Below are positions 32,300 to 41,898 of a stretch of 64,000 nucleotides of DNA, in pieces (the first letter of the stretch is position 1; the number at the start of each line of letters is the position of its first letter). Under the pieces are notes generated by a model that was given only the letters and a program-made list of their open reading frames with translations, made no database searches and was not told the DNA's origin. Source of the DNA: JANNSO01 sp964485395 (GTDB lineage Bacteria > Spirochaetota > Spirochaetia > Treponematales > UBA12059). The position numbers and the translations under genes were made by a program. Location of the stretch: contig CAZAJF010000001.1 in the NCBI GenBank assembly GCA_964485395.1, positions 183,055 through 247,054 on the forward strand, in the 5' to 3' direction.

Positions 32300-33529
32300 G
32301 AAACCCCTGATTGCCGCCACCAGTTCCAGCGGAACCGGAAAATCAGGATCGGACAAAGCCCGCTCGTTTTCGTCCACAAACGGCGAAACAAGCTTGAGCG
32401 CATGGTTCATCTCAGGTATGACCACGCCGGTCGCCGCCGGATACGCAGCCATGATGCGCAAATAATCGCCCATGGTAGCCTGCAGGTCGCGGTCGCCCTG
32501 GATTACCATGACTTTTCCCTTGTAGGCAGCCAAGTCCTTCTTGATGTCGTACTTGAACAATTCCACGAGATACGGTTGAAAGCTCGGGCGAAACGAGGCG
32601 GCATAAAACGTGCCTACCGAAGCCACGGTCTTGCCGGCTTTCAGAGATGCCAGAATGGCGTTTCCTTCCGCCCTGTATTCTTCCGGAGCCTCGGCTATGG
32701 CCTTTCCGTAGGTTTCGAGCGCACTGTCGGAATTCGCGCAGGCTATGATGAGGCCGGCTTCCTTAGCGCTTCGGACAGCCGCCGCGCTCGCCACCAACGC
32801 TCCGTCGTTCAGGCCCAGAAGCCAGACCGAGGAAAAACGCCTATCCGCGGTAAAATAGTCGGTACAGGCCGCAAGATCGGCCGTCCAGGTGTTGGGGCTC
32901 AAGGTTTTCTCGCCCGATACCATCCAGAACGCCTCGCCGGCACCGCGCTTATCGTATCGATACGTGGCCACGCCCGTCATCTGCAAAGATTCCGCGAGCA
33001 TTTTAAGCGCGTCGTTTTTACCCTTTACGTTGTAGTTATTACCGTTACGATCCGCCACACCCAAGCCCGCATGAAAAATAACCAGGGGGACAGGCACCGC
33101 GACATTCGGGACGAGGAGTGTCCCCGGCAGTTTCCCGCCTTTGACGGGCACCGAGAGACTGGTTTCTCCGCGCGCCGGCGCACTTGCCTGAAGGCTCAGG
33201 CTAAGAGTCCCGCCGGTTTGCCCATTATTGAAGCTGCCTTCGATCTTTGAGGCGCTTCGCTCCCCTATAAAAACCAACTTTGAGGATCCAAACGGAAAAC
33301 TGGCTTCAATATGAAGGGGACTGAGCTGCACCGACGAAGACGGAAAGCCGTACAATTGCTGCGCGGGCATGTCCAGGAGCGCGCCAGCCTCGCAGAGACG
33401 CATGCTGACCGGCAAGGTACCATCGGTAAATTCCATGGAACCCGTCCAATTGCCAAACCACTCAGTCTGGGCATGAAGCGGAATGACGGCGAACACGCAG
33501 GCGCACAGAGCCAAAAATAATCGTTTCAT
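32285..33529 (-). CDS. Exported alpha/beta-hydrolase-fold protein lacking the nucleophilic serine
   Basis: A 414-aa protein starting at ATG 33529 with a cleavable signal peptide (MKRLFLALCACVFAVIPLHA). It has a beta-rich N-terminal domain (about 25-135) and then an alpha/beta hydrolase domain (PLVIFHAGLGVADRNG oxyanion region). Family members have GxSxG at the nucleophile elbow; here it reads LLGLNDGALVAS with Asn241 in place of Ser. The acid (Asp346 or Asp348 in IQGDRDLQ) and His376 (MNHALKL) are kept. It may be inactive, a binding protein, or use another chemistry. It is divergent from the GGDEF gene. Confidence 0.78.
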   Translation of the reverse strand: MKRLFLALCACVFAVIPLHAQTEWFGNWTGSMEFTDGTLPVSMRLCEAGALLDMPAQQLYGFPSSSVQLSPLHIEASFPFGSSKLVFIGERSASKIEGSFNNGQTGGTLSLSLQASAPARGETSLSVPVKGGKLPGTLLVPNVAVPVPLVIFHAGLGVADRNGNNYNVKGKNDALKMLAESLQMTGVATYRYDKRGAGEAFWMVSGEKTLSPNTWTADLAACTDYFTADRRFSSVWLLGLNDGALVASAAAVRSAKEAGLIIACANSDSALETYGKAIAEAPEEYRAEGNAILASLKAGKTVASVGTFYAASFRPSFQPYLVELFKYDIKKDLAAYKGKVMVIQGDRDLQATMGDYLRIMAAYPAATGVVIPEMNHALKLVSPFVDENERALSDPDFPVPLELVAAIRGFVSEN

Positions 33530-33666
33530 GGGCGCAGTATAGATAAAAGCGCAGTTCTGGTACAGATGGCGGGCAACTCGCTTTTCGAATTGCAATAAAA
33601 ATTGGCAGATATCCCAAAACTGAAGTTTTTCGATATCCCCTGATTTTAATTGTAGGGAACTTCTTA

Positions 33667-33672
33667 TATACT
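33667..33672 (+). promoter_or_regulatory. -10 element directly before the GGDEF gene (leaderless)
   Basis: TATACT at 33667-33672 is 6 nt upstream of ATG 33679. The -35 at 17 bp is weak (TTTTAA-like). There is no SD, so the mRNA probably begins at the start codon. Confidence 0.5.
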
Positions 33673-33678
33673 TCCCGT

Positions 33679-35841
33679 ATGGAACAAGCTGTACTGGATA
33701 AAATCGCCGTCGAAGTAGAGGCGCAAAACCCGGCGAACGAGGCCGAGCGCGCCCGCCTATGGATGGAATCAACCGTTTCTTACCTGGAAACCGCCCAAGG
33801 CAACCTTGAGCCGGTATATCGGATTATGGAATACATAAAAACTCCGACAGGATACCCCGCAGGCAAGGCATGGGCTTTGTTCATATCCGGCTGGGTGCAG
33901 CTCAAGGCGGGCAACAACGATGAAGCGAGCACGATTCTCAGAAAAGCCCTGGACCTGTTCGAAAACTTCGACGATACGAAGGGTATTGCCCGCTGCCTTA
34001 ATGGATTAGGCGTCATAGAGCTCTACTTGAGTCTTTTTGACGGTGCCATCGAGACCTTCAAGCACTCCAAGGCCATTGCGTCATCAATCCAATGGGACGA
34101 GATGATCGCGGTCACCGATTCCAACCTCGGGCTAGTCTACCTTAAACTCGCGGATTACGAAGAAGCCGCAAACAGGCTGGAATCCGCAAAAAAAACCGGG
34201 ATGCTGCAAGCTGTAAACATCGTGGTTACTGATTGCAACCTCGCAAGCGCGTATTTGGAGCTGCGGCGATTCGACGAAGCGGAAAAACTGTTGGCCGACT
34301 CGCTCTTGGCATGCAGGAAAAACGGATACGCCATCACCGAGATTGATGTTCTGGGCAAGTACGGCACCTTGATGGAAAGGCTCGGACAGAAAGAAAAAGC
34401 GGCTGAAATGTACGAAGCCGCCATAGCCGGGGCTAAAATTTCGGGGAATCACCGGCTCTTGGCGGAGAACGCGCTGGAACTGGGCAAACTCGTCAACGCT
34501 TCGGGCGACCACGACAAAAGCGAGGCCATTCTGCTTGAAGCCGACCACGGCGCCCATGAAGGCTCGCTTCCGGGCTTACGGGCCAAGATTCTGGCCGCCA
34601 TAGCCCAAACGCGTGCGGACAAGGCGCACTGGCAGGAAGCCTACGAGGCCAGCCGCGAGTCCGCCCTGATCGAATCGCACGTATTTACGGAAAAGGTAGC
34701 CGGCCAAGCCTCAGGAGCGCGGGCTGAGCGCATCGCCTCGGAAACGGCCGCCTATCGCGCGCAGCTGCGCCGGCTTTCCCAGATCGCGGAGATAGGCAGG
34801 GAAATAGCCGGAGCCATGGACGAGGAGTCCGTAGGCAGGATTCTCCATGAGCATATCGCCAAGCTCATGCCCATCAATGCCTTTAACCTGGCCTTATTCC
34901 GCAAGGAAACGCAGACCCTTGAGTATCGATACTTCATTGCCAACGACAAGCGCATCGAACCCTTTACCGTATCGGTGGAAACCCAAGACTGCCTGGCCGC
35001 CTACTGCGTGCGCACGGGAGACGACATCATCATAGGCGACATGGAACGGGATCTTCAAAAATACGTCCCCAGCGTTCGCTCGCTCCGCAAGGAAGGCGAC
35101 GACGAAAAGATGCGCTCGGTCCTGTATTGCCCGGTACGCATGCAAAACAGGATTATCGCGGTGGTTTCCGTGCAAAACAAGCGTGCCGCAGTCTATGAAG
35201 AACATCATCTGGAAATATTGCACGCCGTCTGCGCCTATGTGGGGGTCGCGCTGGAAAACGCCCGGCTTTTCGGAGAGATAAAACTGATAGCCGGTACCGA
35301 TCCGCTGACGGGAATCTTGAATCGCCGCCGGTTCATGGAGATATTCCTTCAGGAAACGGAACGCGTCAACCGTTATACAGGCGAGCTTGGATTCATCATC
35401 TTCGACTTGGACCATTTCAAGCTGGTAAACGATACCCACGGCCACGCCGCCGGCGACGCCGTTCTCAAGAGCGCGACGAAACTCGCGGCAAAGGGGCTGC
35501 GCTCCACCGACTATCTGGCCAGGTACGGCGGAGAGGAATTCGTGCTACTCCTGCCCAACACGGGAATCAACGGCGCGGGCATCGTAGCCGAGCGCATCAG
35601 GGCAACCTTCGAGCGCGAAACAGTGCGCTGGGAGGAAAGGATCGACATAAAATTTACCGCCAGTTTCGGCGTTGCCGATTATGGTAAAGGCGACGATTTC
35701 GACTCGCTGTCGGCCAGGGCGGACAAGGCGCTGTACTACTCCAAGGAAACCGGCAGGAACAAGGTAGCGGTGGAAAAAGCAGGGCTACGGAGACCGGGCG
35801 GCCAAAGCGCTGAACAGGTTACCGGCAAACATGAAGAGTAA
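33679..35841 (+). CDS. TPR-GAF-GGDEF diguanylate cyclase
   Basis: A 720-aa cytosolic signalling protein. Residues about 1-340 are TPR-like helical repeats (for example AWALFISGWVQLKAGNNDEA and EEAANRLESAKKTG). Residues about 375-540 form a GAF-type sensor (DEESVGRILHEHIAKLMP, then SVLYCPVRMQNRIIAVVSVQ). The C-terminus is a GGDEF domain (GTDPLTGILNRRRFMEIF). The active site GGEEF is at 617-621, and an RxxD inhibitory site (Arg608, Asp611) lies five residues before it. The enzyme should therefore make c-di-GMP and be product-inhibited. No EAL domain. Ligands of TPR and GAF unknown. Confidence 0.93.
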   Translation: MEQAVLDKIAVEVEAQNPANEAERARLWMESTVSYLETAQGNLEPVYRIMEYIKTPTGYPAGKAWALFISGWVQLKAGNNDEASTILRKALDLFENFDDTKGIARCLNGLGVIELYLSLFDGAIETFKHSKAIASSIQWDEMIAVTDSNLGLVYLKLADYEEAANRLESAKKTGMLQAVNIVVTDCNLASAYLELRRFDEAEKLLADSLLACRKNGYAITEIDVLGKYGTLMERLGQKEKAAEMYEAAIAGAKISGNHRLLAENALELGKLVNASGDHDKSEAILLEADHGAHEGSLPGLRAKILAAIAQTRADKAHWQEAYEASRESALIESHVFTEKVAGQASGARAERIASETAAYRAQLRRLSQIAEIGREIAGAMDEESVGRILHEHIAKLMPINAFNLALFRKETQTLEYRYFIANDKRIEPFTVSVETQDCLAAYCVRTGDDIIIGDMERDLQKYVPSVRSLRKEGDDEKMRSVLYCPVRMQNRIIAVVSVQNKRAAVYEEHHLEILHAVCAYVGVALENARLFGEIKLIAGTDPLTGILNRRRFMEIFLQETERVNRYTGELGFIIFDLDHFKLVNDTHGHAAGDAVLKSATKLAAKGLRSTDYLARYGGEEFVLLLPNTGINGAGIVAERIRATFERETVRWEERIDIKFTASFGVADYGKGDDFDSLSARADKALYYSKETGRNKVAVEKAGLRRPGGQSAEQVTGKHEE

Positions 35842-35882
35842 GTGCAGCCCCGCTCTGATTTCAGCTTATAAGGAGAACTACC

Positions 35883-36443
35883 ATGGCCAGTGACGTACTC
35901 ATTCTCAACGGCAGCCCCCGACCCCATGGAAACACCGCGTGGCTCTCGGAACAGGCAGGTGAACAACTTGCATCGCGGGGTGTTTCCGCGGAAATAATCC
36001 CTCTTGCCAAATTGACCATTAAGCCATGCACGGCCTGCGACGTGTGCGTCGCGAAAAAAACCAGGTTTTGCGTCATCAACGACGACATGGGCCCATTATA
36101 CGACAAGGTTCTTGCATGCAAGGCAATCCTGTTTGCCTCCCCGATCTATTGGTTCACATATTCCGCTCAGCTCAAACTGTTCATCGATCGTCTCTACGGG
36201 CTATGGACGCAGGAAAACGCATGTCTTGCGGGCAAAAAAATCGGCGGGCTTTTCGTGTACGGCGACAGTGACGTGTATTCCTCCGGCGCCATCAACGCCA
36301 TTACCACGCTGGAGCATATGATGCGCTTCGCAAAAGCCGATATCGTCGGCTTTGCATACGGCACCGCCTACGACCCCGGTGATGCCGCCAAAAACAGCGA
36401 ATTGATAACGATGACTAGGGATTTAGCGGACAAACTGGCGTAA
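35883..36443 (+). CDS. NADPH-dependent FMN reductase/flavodoxin-fold protein
   Basis: A 186-aa flavodoxin-like oxidoreductase. FMN phosphate site LNGSPRPHGNT, then CTACDVCVAKK with paired cysteines found in iron-sulfur-flavoprotein relatives, SPIYWFTYSAQLKLFIDRLY as the second flavin loop, and a C-terminal helix. A strong SD (AAGGAG) precedes ATG 35883. It is 41 bp after the diguanylate cyclase. The exact substrate cannot be told from sequence. Confidence 0.88.
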   Translation: MASDVLILNGSPRPHGNTAWLSEQAGEQLASRGVSAEIIPLAKLTIKPCTACDVCVAKKTRFCVINDDMGPLYDKVLACKAILFASPIYWFTYSAQLKLFIDRLYGLWTQENACLAGKKIGGLFVYGDSDVYSSGAINAITTLEHMMRFAKADIVGFAYGTAYDPGDAAKNSELITMTRDLADKLA

Positions 36444-36451
36444 GCTCGGCT

Positions 36452-37150
36452 CTATAGATCCACCTGGGCGGGAAACGAGTAATCATTGGGCGAGGCGGCG
36501 TAGCGCGCGTAATAGGCAAAGCGTTCGCTGAACACGAGAAGAAAAGCGGCGGATTTTTCAAAGCCGAGCGGAGTTTCCAGAAATAATCGATACATGGACG
36601 AGTCGTACAGCCATACTTCGCGCTTGGTTTCTAGATTTTCCCTTCGCAATACCATTACCTTCGCCGGCAGACCTTTTTGGGTTACCGGCTTCCACTCATC
36701 ACCCATAACCACGGGCGTAGCCGTATACCAGACGCGAAACAGTAGTGAGGGAACCGCTGTCTCGTACAAAGGGGCGGCTTCGGCATCGCTACTCGCATCG
36801 ACGCCAAACAGATATTCGCCATACAGCGCGGGAACCGAGTTATCCGCCGCCAGGGGCAAGCCCTGGATCATTTCCGTGCCCCGGACGAGCAAGGCGCGAT
36901 TTTTCACGAGCCCGTTTATGCGAAGAACGTTATTTTTCAAGACTGCCGTTTGGACAAGCGGCGAAGGCATACCCGCATCCCGAATGCCGGCCTTGTCTAC
37001 CGGAGCGCAGGAAACCAAGGTGCCGGCAAGGACCGCGCATGCGATGGACAGCCGGGGCACCCTGCGCCTCGCAAGATATCGTAACGATAGTTTTTTCAAT
37101 GTATTGCTGCCGAAACGCTTTTGCTCACCAAGTTGAAATCTCCAATTCAT
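36452..37150 (-). CDS. Hypothetical lipoprotein
   Basis: A 232-aa predicted lipoprotein. Start ATG 37150 (MNWRFQLGEQ) has AGAGG 4 nt upstream. The frame's first ATG at 37168 overlaps the -10 element and cannot be the start; a TTG at 37099 is another possibility. A long, basic n-region precedes a hydrophobic segment and the lipobox LVSCAP. The mature part is beta-rich (NNVLRINGLVKNRALLVRGT, VWLYDSSMYRLFL). No known domain. Confidence 0.65.
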   Translation of the reverse strand: MNWRFQLGEQKRFGSNTLKKLSLRYLARRRVPRLSIACAVLAGTLVSCAPVDKAGIRDAGMPSPLVQTAVLKNNVLRINGLVKNRALLVRGTEMIQGLPLAADNSVPALYGEYLFGVDASSDAEAAPLYETAVPSLLFRVWYTATPVVMGDEWKPVTQKGLPAKVMVLRRENLETKREVWLYDSSMYRLFLETPLGFEKSAAFLLVFSERFAYYARYAASPNDYSFPAQVDL

Positions 37151-37166
37151 TCTGCCTCTGCACTCC

Positions 37167-37195
37167 ATTGTATTCTAGATCCCCGGTTTTTCAAA
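37167..37195 (-). promoter_or_regulatory. Promoter of the lipoprotein gene at 36452
   Basis: TTTGAA (37195-37190), 17-bp spacer, TACAAT (37172-37167), 16 nt before ATG 37150. It fixes the start of that gene downstream of 37167. Confidence 0.6.
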
Positions 37196-37251
37196 GGGTT
37201 ACCGTGCTACAGTACGAGATGATAACGACATAGACTCAAAAGGAATCTACC

Positions 37252-39102
37252 ATGAAACCATTGTACAGGAAAGCTTTACTGACAGCAGCCACCCGAGCCG
37301 CCGCCCTCGCCGCAGCGCTTATCGTCTCCGCCTGCGCCAGCGCACCGTCATCAGCGCGCGCACCGCTTTCCAGGCCTAGCCTAGACGAGGCAAAATCTCA
37401 GGCGCACACATTGATCGCGAAGCGTATGAAAGAATACAAGATCGCGGGATTGTCCGTAACTCTGGCAGACTCCACCGGGACCATCCTATTGGAGGCGTTC
37501 GGCGAGGCCGACAAGGGCAAAGCCTTTACCGTAAACACGCTGTCCAACGTCGGGTCGGTTTCCAAGCTGTTTACCGGTTTCGCCATCATGCGCCTCGCGG
37601 AGACCGGCAAGGTGGACCTGGACGCGCCGCTGTCCCGCTATCTGCCGGACTTCAAGCCCCGTACCTGGGGGCCCAGCCCCGACGGTGTCACCGTGAGAGC
37701 AGTCATGGCGCATCAATCGGGAATGCAAAGCGACCTGCTCGGATTCGACTGGAATTTACCCATGCCGTACAAAGAGGCTCCCAAACGTCCCTACGAAAAC
37801 AACGCCAAGCTTGCTTCGCAAACAACGCTCTGCTGGGAACCTTATACCGTCTGGTCGTATTCCAACCTGGCTGTAAGCCTTTTGGCCCTGGTCGTGGAAT
37901 CGGCGAGCGGAATGGATTTCTCCGATTACGTCGCTGAACAGGTTTTTCAGCCCGCCGGAATGATGGATTCGTCGTTCGTCTTCAGACAGGATTTGGAGGA
38001 CAAATACGCGCGCGGCCGCACAGGCAGGGAATGGGCGGACATCCCGGCTATCCGTGACAGCGCCGCCGGCAGCATGACGAGCTCCGCCGCCGACATGGCC
38101 AAGTTCTTCGATGCGGTGATCCGTACGAACTCAGGCGGCGCGAAATCCGGCAATGGAGGCATCCTGGCGCCGGAAACCCTGAAAACCATGTGGACCCGCG
38201 AAAATTCCGGAACTGCGCTCGACCAGGACAGGATACAGATGCTGTCCTGGTACGCCGCGAAAAGCGACACCGTTCCCGCCAAGCTCTATTACCTGCACGG
38301 AGGAGACCTTCCACCGTTTCACGCGTCCGTCCTCGTGGATCCCGTCTTGAACATGGGTATCAGCCTTATGATAAACGGCGGCGACGCAAACTCCGGCACG
38401 CTGCAAATCCTGGCCGAGGAACTCTTGCGCTTGTTCGCGTGCGCCATCCAAGGCGAGGAACTCGATTCGATCTCCGCCAAGGCACCGGCAAAACGAATTC
38501 CGCTTGACGCGGAAAAGACCGCCGCGATGACCGGCTTTTACGCCGGCGAAAGCGGCCTCGCCCGAGTCTCCGGCTTCGGCACGGCGCTCAAGCTGAGCAT
38601 GGGCCCTCTGGACGTGCGCCTCGAGCGGATTGCGGAAAACAAGTTTTCACTCCAAGCCCTGCTGCTGGGGATACTTCCCGTCAAGCTCCCCGGATTCGAG
38701 GACCTGAGCATATCGGCCGAAACCATAGTCGGCATGGATTTTTTAAAACTCAACGTAAACGGCGGGTCCATGATCATGGAGAAAATCAGTCCGCAGAAAG
38801 TGGACGAAGCCTGGATTACAAGGCTGGGCACTTGGATTTCTGCTGAAAAACCACCGAAAACCGGTTTTTTCATCCCGGAAGCTCGCTTGGAAATTGACGC
38901 GAAAACCGGTCTTTTGCTTGGCTATATCACACTCCAGGATGGAAAATCGAAGCAACAGGCCGTCTATCCCCTGGCAACGCGCGGCCCCTGCGAGCTGTAT
39001 ATCAGGGGCTACGGCCGCAACCTTGGTACCACCGTGTACGCGTTTACCGAGCAGAGCGTGGACTATATCGATATCATGGGGGTACGGCTCGTTAGAAAAT
39101 AA
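37252..39102 (+). CDS. Serine beta-lactamase-like hydrolase, lipoprotein
   Basis: A 616-aa exported class C beta-lactamase/esterase-type protein. The signal sequence ends in the lipobox VSAC (Cys28). The active-site tetrad S102-V-S-K105 lies in NVGSVSKLFTGFA, and the YxN motif is Tyr203-Ser-Asn205 (WSYSNLAVS). A C-terminal region (about 425-616) forms an extra beta-rich domain (MTGFYAGESGLARVSGFG). Such proteins act on D-amino-acid peptides, esters or lactams; the substrate cannot be told here. SD AAGGAA precedes ATG 37252. Confidence 0.9.
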   Translation: MKPLYRKALLTAATRAAALAAALIVSACASAPSSARAPLSRPSLDEAKSQAHTLIAKRMKEYKIAGLSVTLADSTGTILLEAFGEADKGKAFTVNTLSNVGSVSKLFTGFAIMRLAETGKVDLDAPLSRYLPDFKPRTWGPSPDGVTVRAVMAHQSGMQSDLLGFDWNLPMPYKEAPKRPYENNAKLASQTTLCWEPYTVWSYSNLAVSLLALVVESASGMDFSDYVAEQVFQPAGMMDSSFVFRQDLEDKYARGRTGREWADIPAIRDSAAGSMTSSAADMAKFFDAVIRTNSGGAKSGNGGILAPETLKTMWTRENSGTALDQDRIQMLSWYAAKSDTVPAKLYYLHGGDLPPFHASVLVDPVLNMGISLMINGGDANSGTLQILAEELLRLFACAIQGEELDSISAKAPAKRIPLDAEKTAAMTGFYAGESGLARVSGFGTALKLSMGPLDVRLERIAENKFSLQALLLGILPVKLPGFEDLSISAETIVGMDFLKLNVNGGSMIMEKISPQKVDEAWITRLGTWISAEKPPKTGFFIPEARLEIDAKTGLLLGYITLQDGKSKQQAVYPLATRGPCELYIRGYGRNLGTTVYAFTEQSVDYIDIMGVRLVRK

Positions 39103-39120
39103 GCTCGATTTTGCAGGGAC

Positions 39121-39136
39121 GTCTGGGGTCAGACCC
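39121..39136. repeat. Short GGGGTCAGACC palindromic element
   Basis: GTCTGGGGTCAGACCC contains GTCTG/CAGAC arms. Its reverse complement supplies the stop codon (GTC TGA) of the CPBP protease gene at 39129. GGGGTCAGACC-type words are common in REP-like dispersed palindromes of many bacteria; only one copy was noticed here. Confidence 0.35.
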
Positions 39137-39773
39137 TCGGCTTTCTGAGGAATAGCCACGATCCGATAAGCCCGAATGACACCATCATTATTATTCCTTC
39201 GGGGCTTATGTTTGCCAGCAGCTTGTTGTTTATCGTAATAAGGTTGTTTTGAATGATTGCCCAGACGAAGGCGTTTCCCACACCGTGCATAAGCACCGAG
39301 GTCCATACAGTACCGCTGGCTTTTCTCATTTGCCCGTAGACTACTGCCGTAACGGTTACGCCGACTACGAAAATCGGCAGAAAAAATCCCAAGGGTATAG
39401 ACGTGTAGTCGGTGGAGAGAATCAAGGGGAAATGCCACAGTGCCCAGATGAGTCCTACCAGCAGATGCCGGGGTAGATCCTTTGGGACCAAGGCTGACAG
39501 GCGCGGTTCCAGGTAACCGCGCCACCCCCATTCCTCGCACAGGGCAAAAATCAATCGAGGCACCAGTTGGGCGGCGAATCCCGCCGTAAAAGCGGGCAGC
39601 AAGGCAGCCAGGGTTCCGTTCAAGGTGGTAAGCCCCATAGCGCAGCCTCCCGCAATCACTATGACGATGCTTATCGGGTACACCGTTACGGAATAATGGC
39701 GCATCGGAACGGACTTGACTGGTTCAAGACCCGCCTTGAAAATGAGCAGGGGGCGAACCGGGAATAGCGGCAT
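39129..39773 (-). CDS. CPBP-family intramembrane metalloprotease
   Basis: A 214-aa membrane protein with about six helices. Motif 1 EEWGWRGYLEPRL (EExxxR) and motif 2 LIWALWHFPLILS (WxxxH) are the catalytic marks of CAAX-protease/bacteriocin-processing enzymes, and GVGNAFVWAI provides the third motif. The N-terminus at MPLFPVRPLL looks shorter than in relatives, and the SD is weak, so the 5' end may be incomplete. Substrate unknown. Confidence 0.85.
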   Translation of the reverse strand: MPLFPVRPLLIFKAGLEPVKSVPMRHYSVTVYPISIVIVIAGGCAMGLTTLNGTLAALLPAFTAGFAAQLVPRLIFALCEEWGWRGYLEPRLSALVPKDLPRHLLVGLIWALWHFPLILSTDYTSIPLGFFLPIFVVGVTVTAVVYGQMRKASGTVWTSVLMHGVGNAFVWAIIQNNLITINNKLLANISPEGIIMMVSFGLIGSWLFLRKPRV

Positions 39774-39832
39774 GGAAAAACCGGCTCCCGCAGAGCTCGA
39801 TGCCGCACGGGAGCCTTTGAAACGAATTGAGC

Positions 39833-41677
39833 TTATTCTACGGTAACGCTCTTAGCCAGGTTGCGCGGCTGATCAACGTCCCGGCCAAGTTCCAAGGCGC
39901 AGAAATAGGCGAACAGCTGCATCGGTATGATCATGGTAAACGGCTGGAAGCGCGAGTCCACCATGGGCAGCGGTATGAAGTCATCCGCGATGGAGGCTAC
40001 CAGGTCGTCACCTTCGTCCGCTATCGCGATTACAGGTCCCCCGCGCGCCTTTATTTCCTTCATGTTGCTGATGGTCTTCTCGCGCAGGTGGTCGTTGGGC
40101 ACCAGGAACACGCTGGGGGTATCCGGGCTTACGAGCGCGATGGGGCCGTGCTTGATCTCGCCGGCCGCGTAGCCTTCCGCGTGTATGTACGAAATCTCCT
40201 TGAGCTTGAGCGCGCCTTCCAGCGCTATCGGGTAAAGCAGACCCCGGCCCAGGAATAAAAAGTCGCGGAAATGGCAGTATTTCTTGGCGACGGCCTGCAC
40301 TTTGTCGCGCTGCAGCAATGCTTTTTCCACGGCCTTGGGCACCGCCTTGAGCGAAGCGAGGAATTTCTCGCCTTCGTGGTGGGACATGTCGTGCATCCTG
40401 GCCTGGGAAAGCGCCAACAGATAGAAGGCGGCCAACTGGCTTGTAAAAGCCTTGGTGGAGGCCACGGCGATCTCGGGTCCCGAGTGCACGTACACGCCGC
40501 CGTCGCTCTCGCGCGCTATGGTGGAACCCACTACGTTGCAGATGCCCAGGACCGCGCCGCCGCGCCGTTGCACCTCGCGCATGGCGTACAGCGTATCGGC
40601 AGTCTCGCCGCTCTGCGACACCGCGAAGTACAGGGTGCCTTGCTCCACGACGGGGTTGCGGTACCGAAGCTCGCTGGCAAGCTCCGCTATGGCGGGCAGG
40701 CGCGCTATGGATTCCATGAGCTGGCAGCCGATAAGGCCCGCGTGCCAGCTGGTTCCCGCCGCTATCACGCGCACGCGCTGCATGGCATGCAGGTCTTTCT
40801 TGGATAAATTGAGGCCGCCGAGCTTGGCGGTGCCGTACTCGAAATCCATGCGGCCGGACAAAGCGCGCTCTATGGAAGCCGGCTGTTCGAAGATCTCCTT
40901 CTCCATATAGCAGCCGAAGCCTTCTTTTTCTATGGAATCCAGTTCCCAGGTAACATGGTCTATCTTCGGATCAACGCGATTTTCGGCGCCGTCGCTGATG
41001 CGGAACTCGTGGGGTACTATGGATACCACCTCGCCGTCGTTCAGGTACACCACGCGCTTGGTATGCGAAAGCATCGCGGTAACGTCGCTGGCCAGGAACA
41101 TCTCGCCTTCGCCTACGCCCACCACGAGAGGGCTGCCGTTCCTGGCGCCCACTATTCGGCCCGGCTCGGACGCATGCACGCAGGCGATTCCGTAGGTGCC
41201 TTTCAGGTGCTTGAGCGCCGCCTTGAGCGCGGCTTCCAGGTCACCGTCGTAATGGTACGAAACCAGGTGCGCGATTACCTCGCTGTCGGTTTCGCTTGCA
41301 AAGACGACGCCGTCCTTCTCCAGCATTTCCTTCAGGGGCATGTAGTTTTCTATGATGCCGTTGTGCACGATGGCTATGGTTCCAGCCATGTTGGTGTGCG
41401 GGTGGGAGTTGGCGTCGGTAACGCCGCCGTGGGTGGCCCAGCGCGTGTGGCCGATGCCACAGTGGCCCGCCATATCCTTGGGCACTGCCTGCCTGAGCGT
41501 CGCGATCTTGCCGATCTGCTTGATGACGACTACGGGAGCCGTGTTGTCGTCGCCGTGGGTTTCGTCCTGGATGGCGACTCCCGCGGAATCGTATCCGCGA
41601 TACTCGAGACGCTTGAGCCCCTCGACGAGAATGCGCGAGGCCTGTTTAGGCCCCGAATAAGCTACTATGCCGCACAT
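39833..41677 (-). CDS. glmS: Glucosamine-6-phosphate synthase (isomerising) GlmS
   Basis: GlmS (614 aa) makes glucosamine-6-phosphate from fructose-6-phosphate and glutamine, feeding peptidoglycan precursors. The glutaminase domain begins MCGIVAYSG with the catalytic Cys2. Two SIS domains follow (SQSGETADTLYAM; AGTSWHAGLIGCQLM; GRGLLYPIALEGALKLKEIS). The C-terminus PRNLAKSVTVE is canonical. SD AAAGGAA precedes the ATG. The 220-bp leader region up to 41898 holds short hairpins but no recognisable glmS ribozyme. Confidence 0.98.
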   Translation of the reverse strand: MCGIVAYSGPKQASRILVEGLKRLEYRGYDSAGVAIQDETHGDDNTAPVVVIKQIGKIATLRQAVPKDMAGHCGIGHTRWATHGGVTDANSHPHTNMAGTIAIVHNGIIENYMPLKEMLEKDGVVFASETDSEVIAHLVSYHYDGDLEAALKAALKHLKGTYGIACVHASEPGRIVGARNGSPLVVGVGEGEMFLASDVTAMLSHTKRVVYLNDGEVVSIVPHEFRISDGAENRVDPKIDHVTWELDSIEKEGFGCYMEKEIFEQPASIERALSGRMDFEYGTAKLGGLNLSKKDLHAMQRVRVIAAGTSWHAGLIGCQLMESIARLPAIAELASELRYRNPVVEQGTLYFAVSQSGETADTLYAMREVQRRGGAVLGICNVVGSTIARESDGGVYVHSGPEIAVASTKAFTSQLAAFYLLALSQARMHDMSHHEGEKFLASLKAVPKAVEKALLQRDKVQAVAKKYCHFRDFLFLGRGLLYPIALEGALKLKEISYIHAEGYAAGEIKHGPIALVSPDTPSVFLVPNDHLREKTISNMKEIKARGGPVIAIADEGDDLVASIADDFIPLPMVDSRFQPFTMIIPMQLFAYFCALELGRDVDQPRNLAKSVTVE

Positions 41678-41898
41678 GGGCTGTTCCTTTCCGGCCGAGT
41701 TTCAGCCGCGTTTGCCCCACGCAGAAAAACCGCATGAAACCACGCCGAAAGTCGGCACCGCCGCAGGGCTTCATCATGTGAAACCGAGCGGACAGAAAGG
41801 AGGATATCGCAGGAGAGCTAAAAATGCAATGAATCCAGGGCGAATCCGCTAAAATCGCGGATGGCCCCCGGGCCTGCCGATTAAGCCCGAGGTCCGAT

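Noticed and set aside
41678..41898. glmS ribozyme or riboswitch upstream of glmS
   Set aside because: Short hairpins are present, but the conserved ribozyme core could not be recognised.
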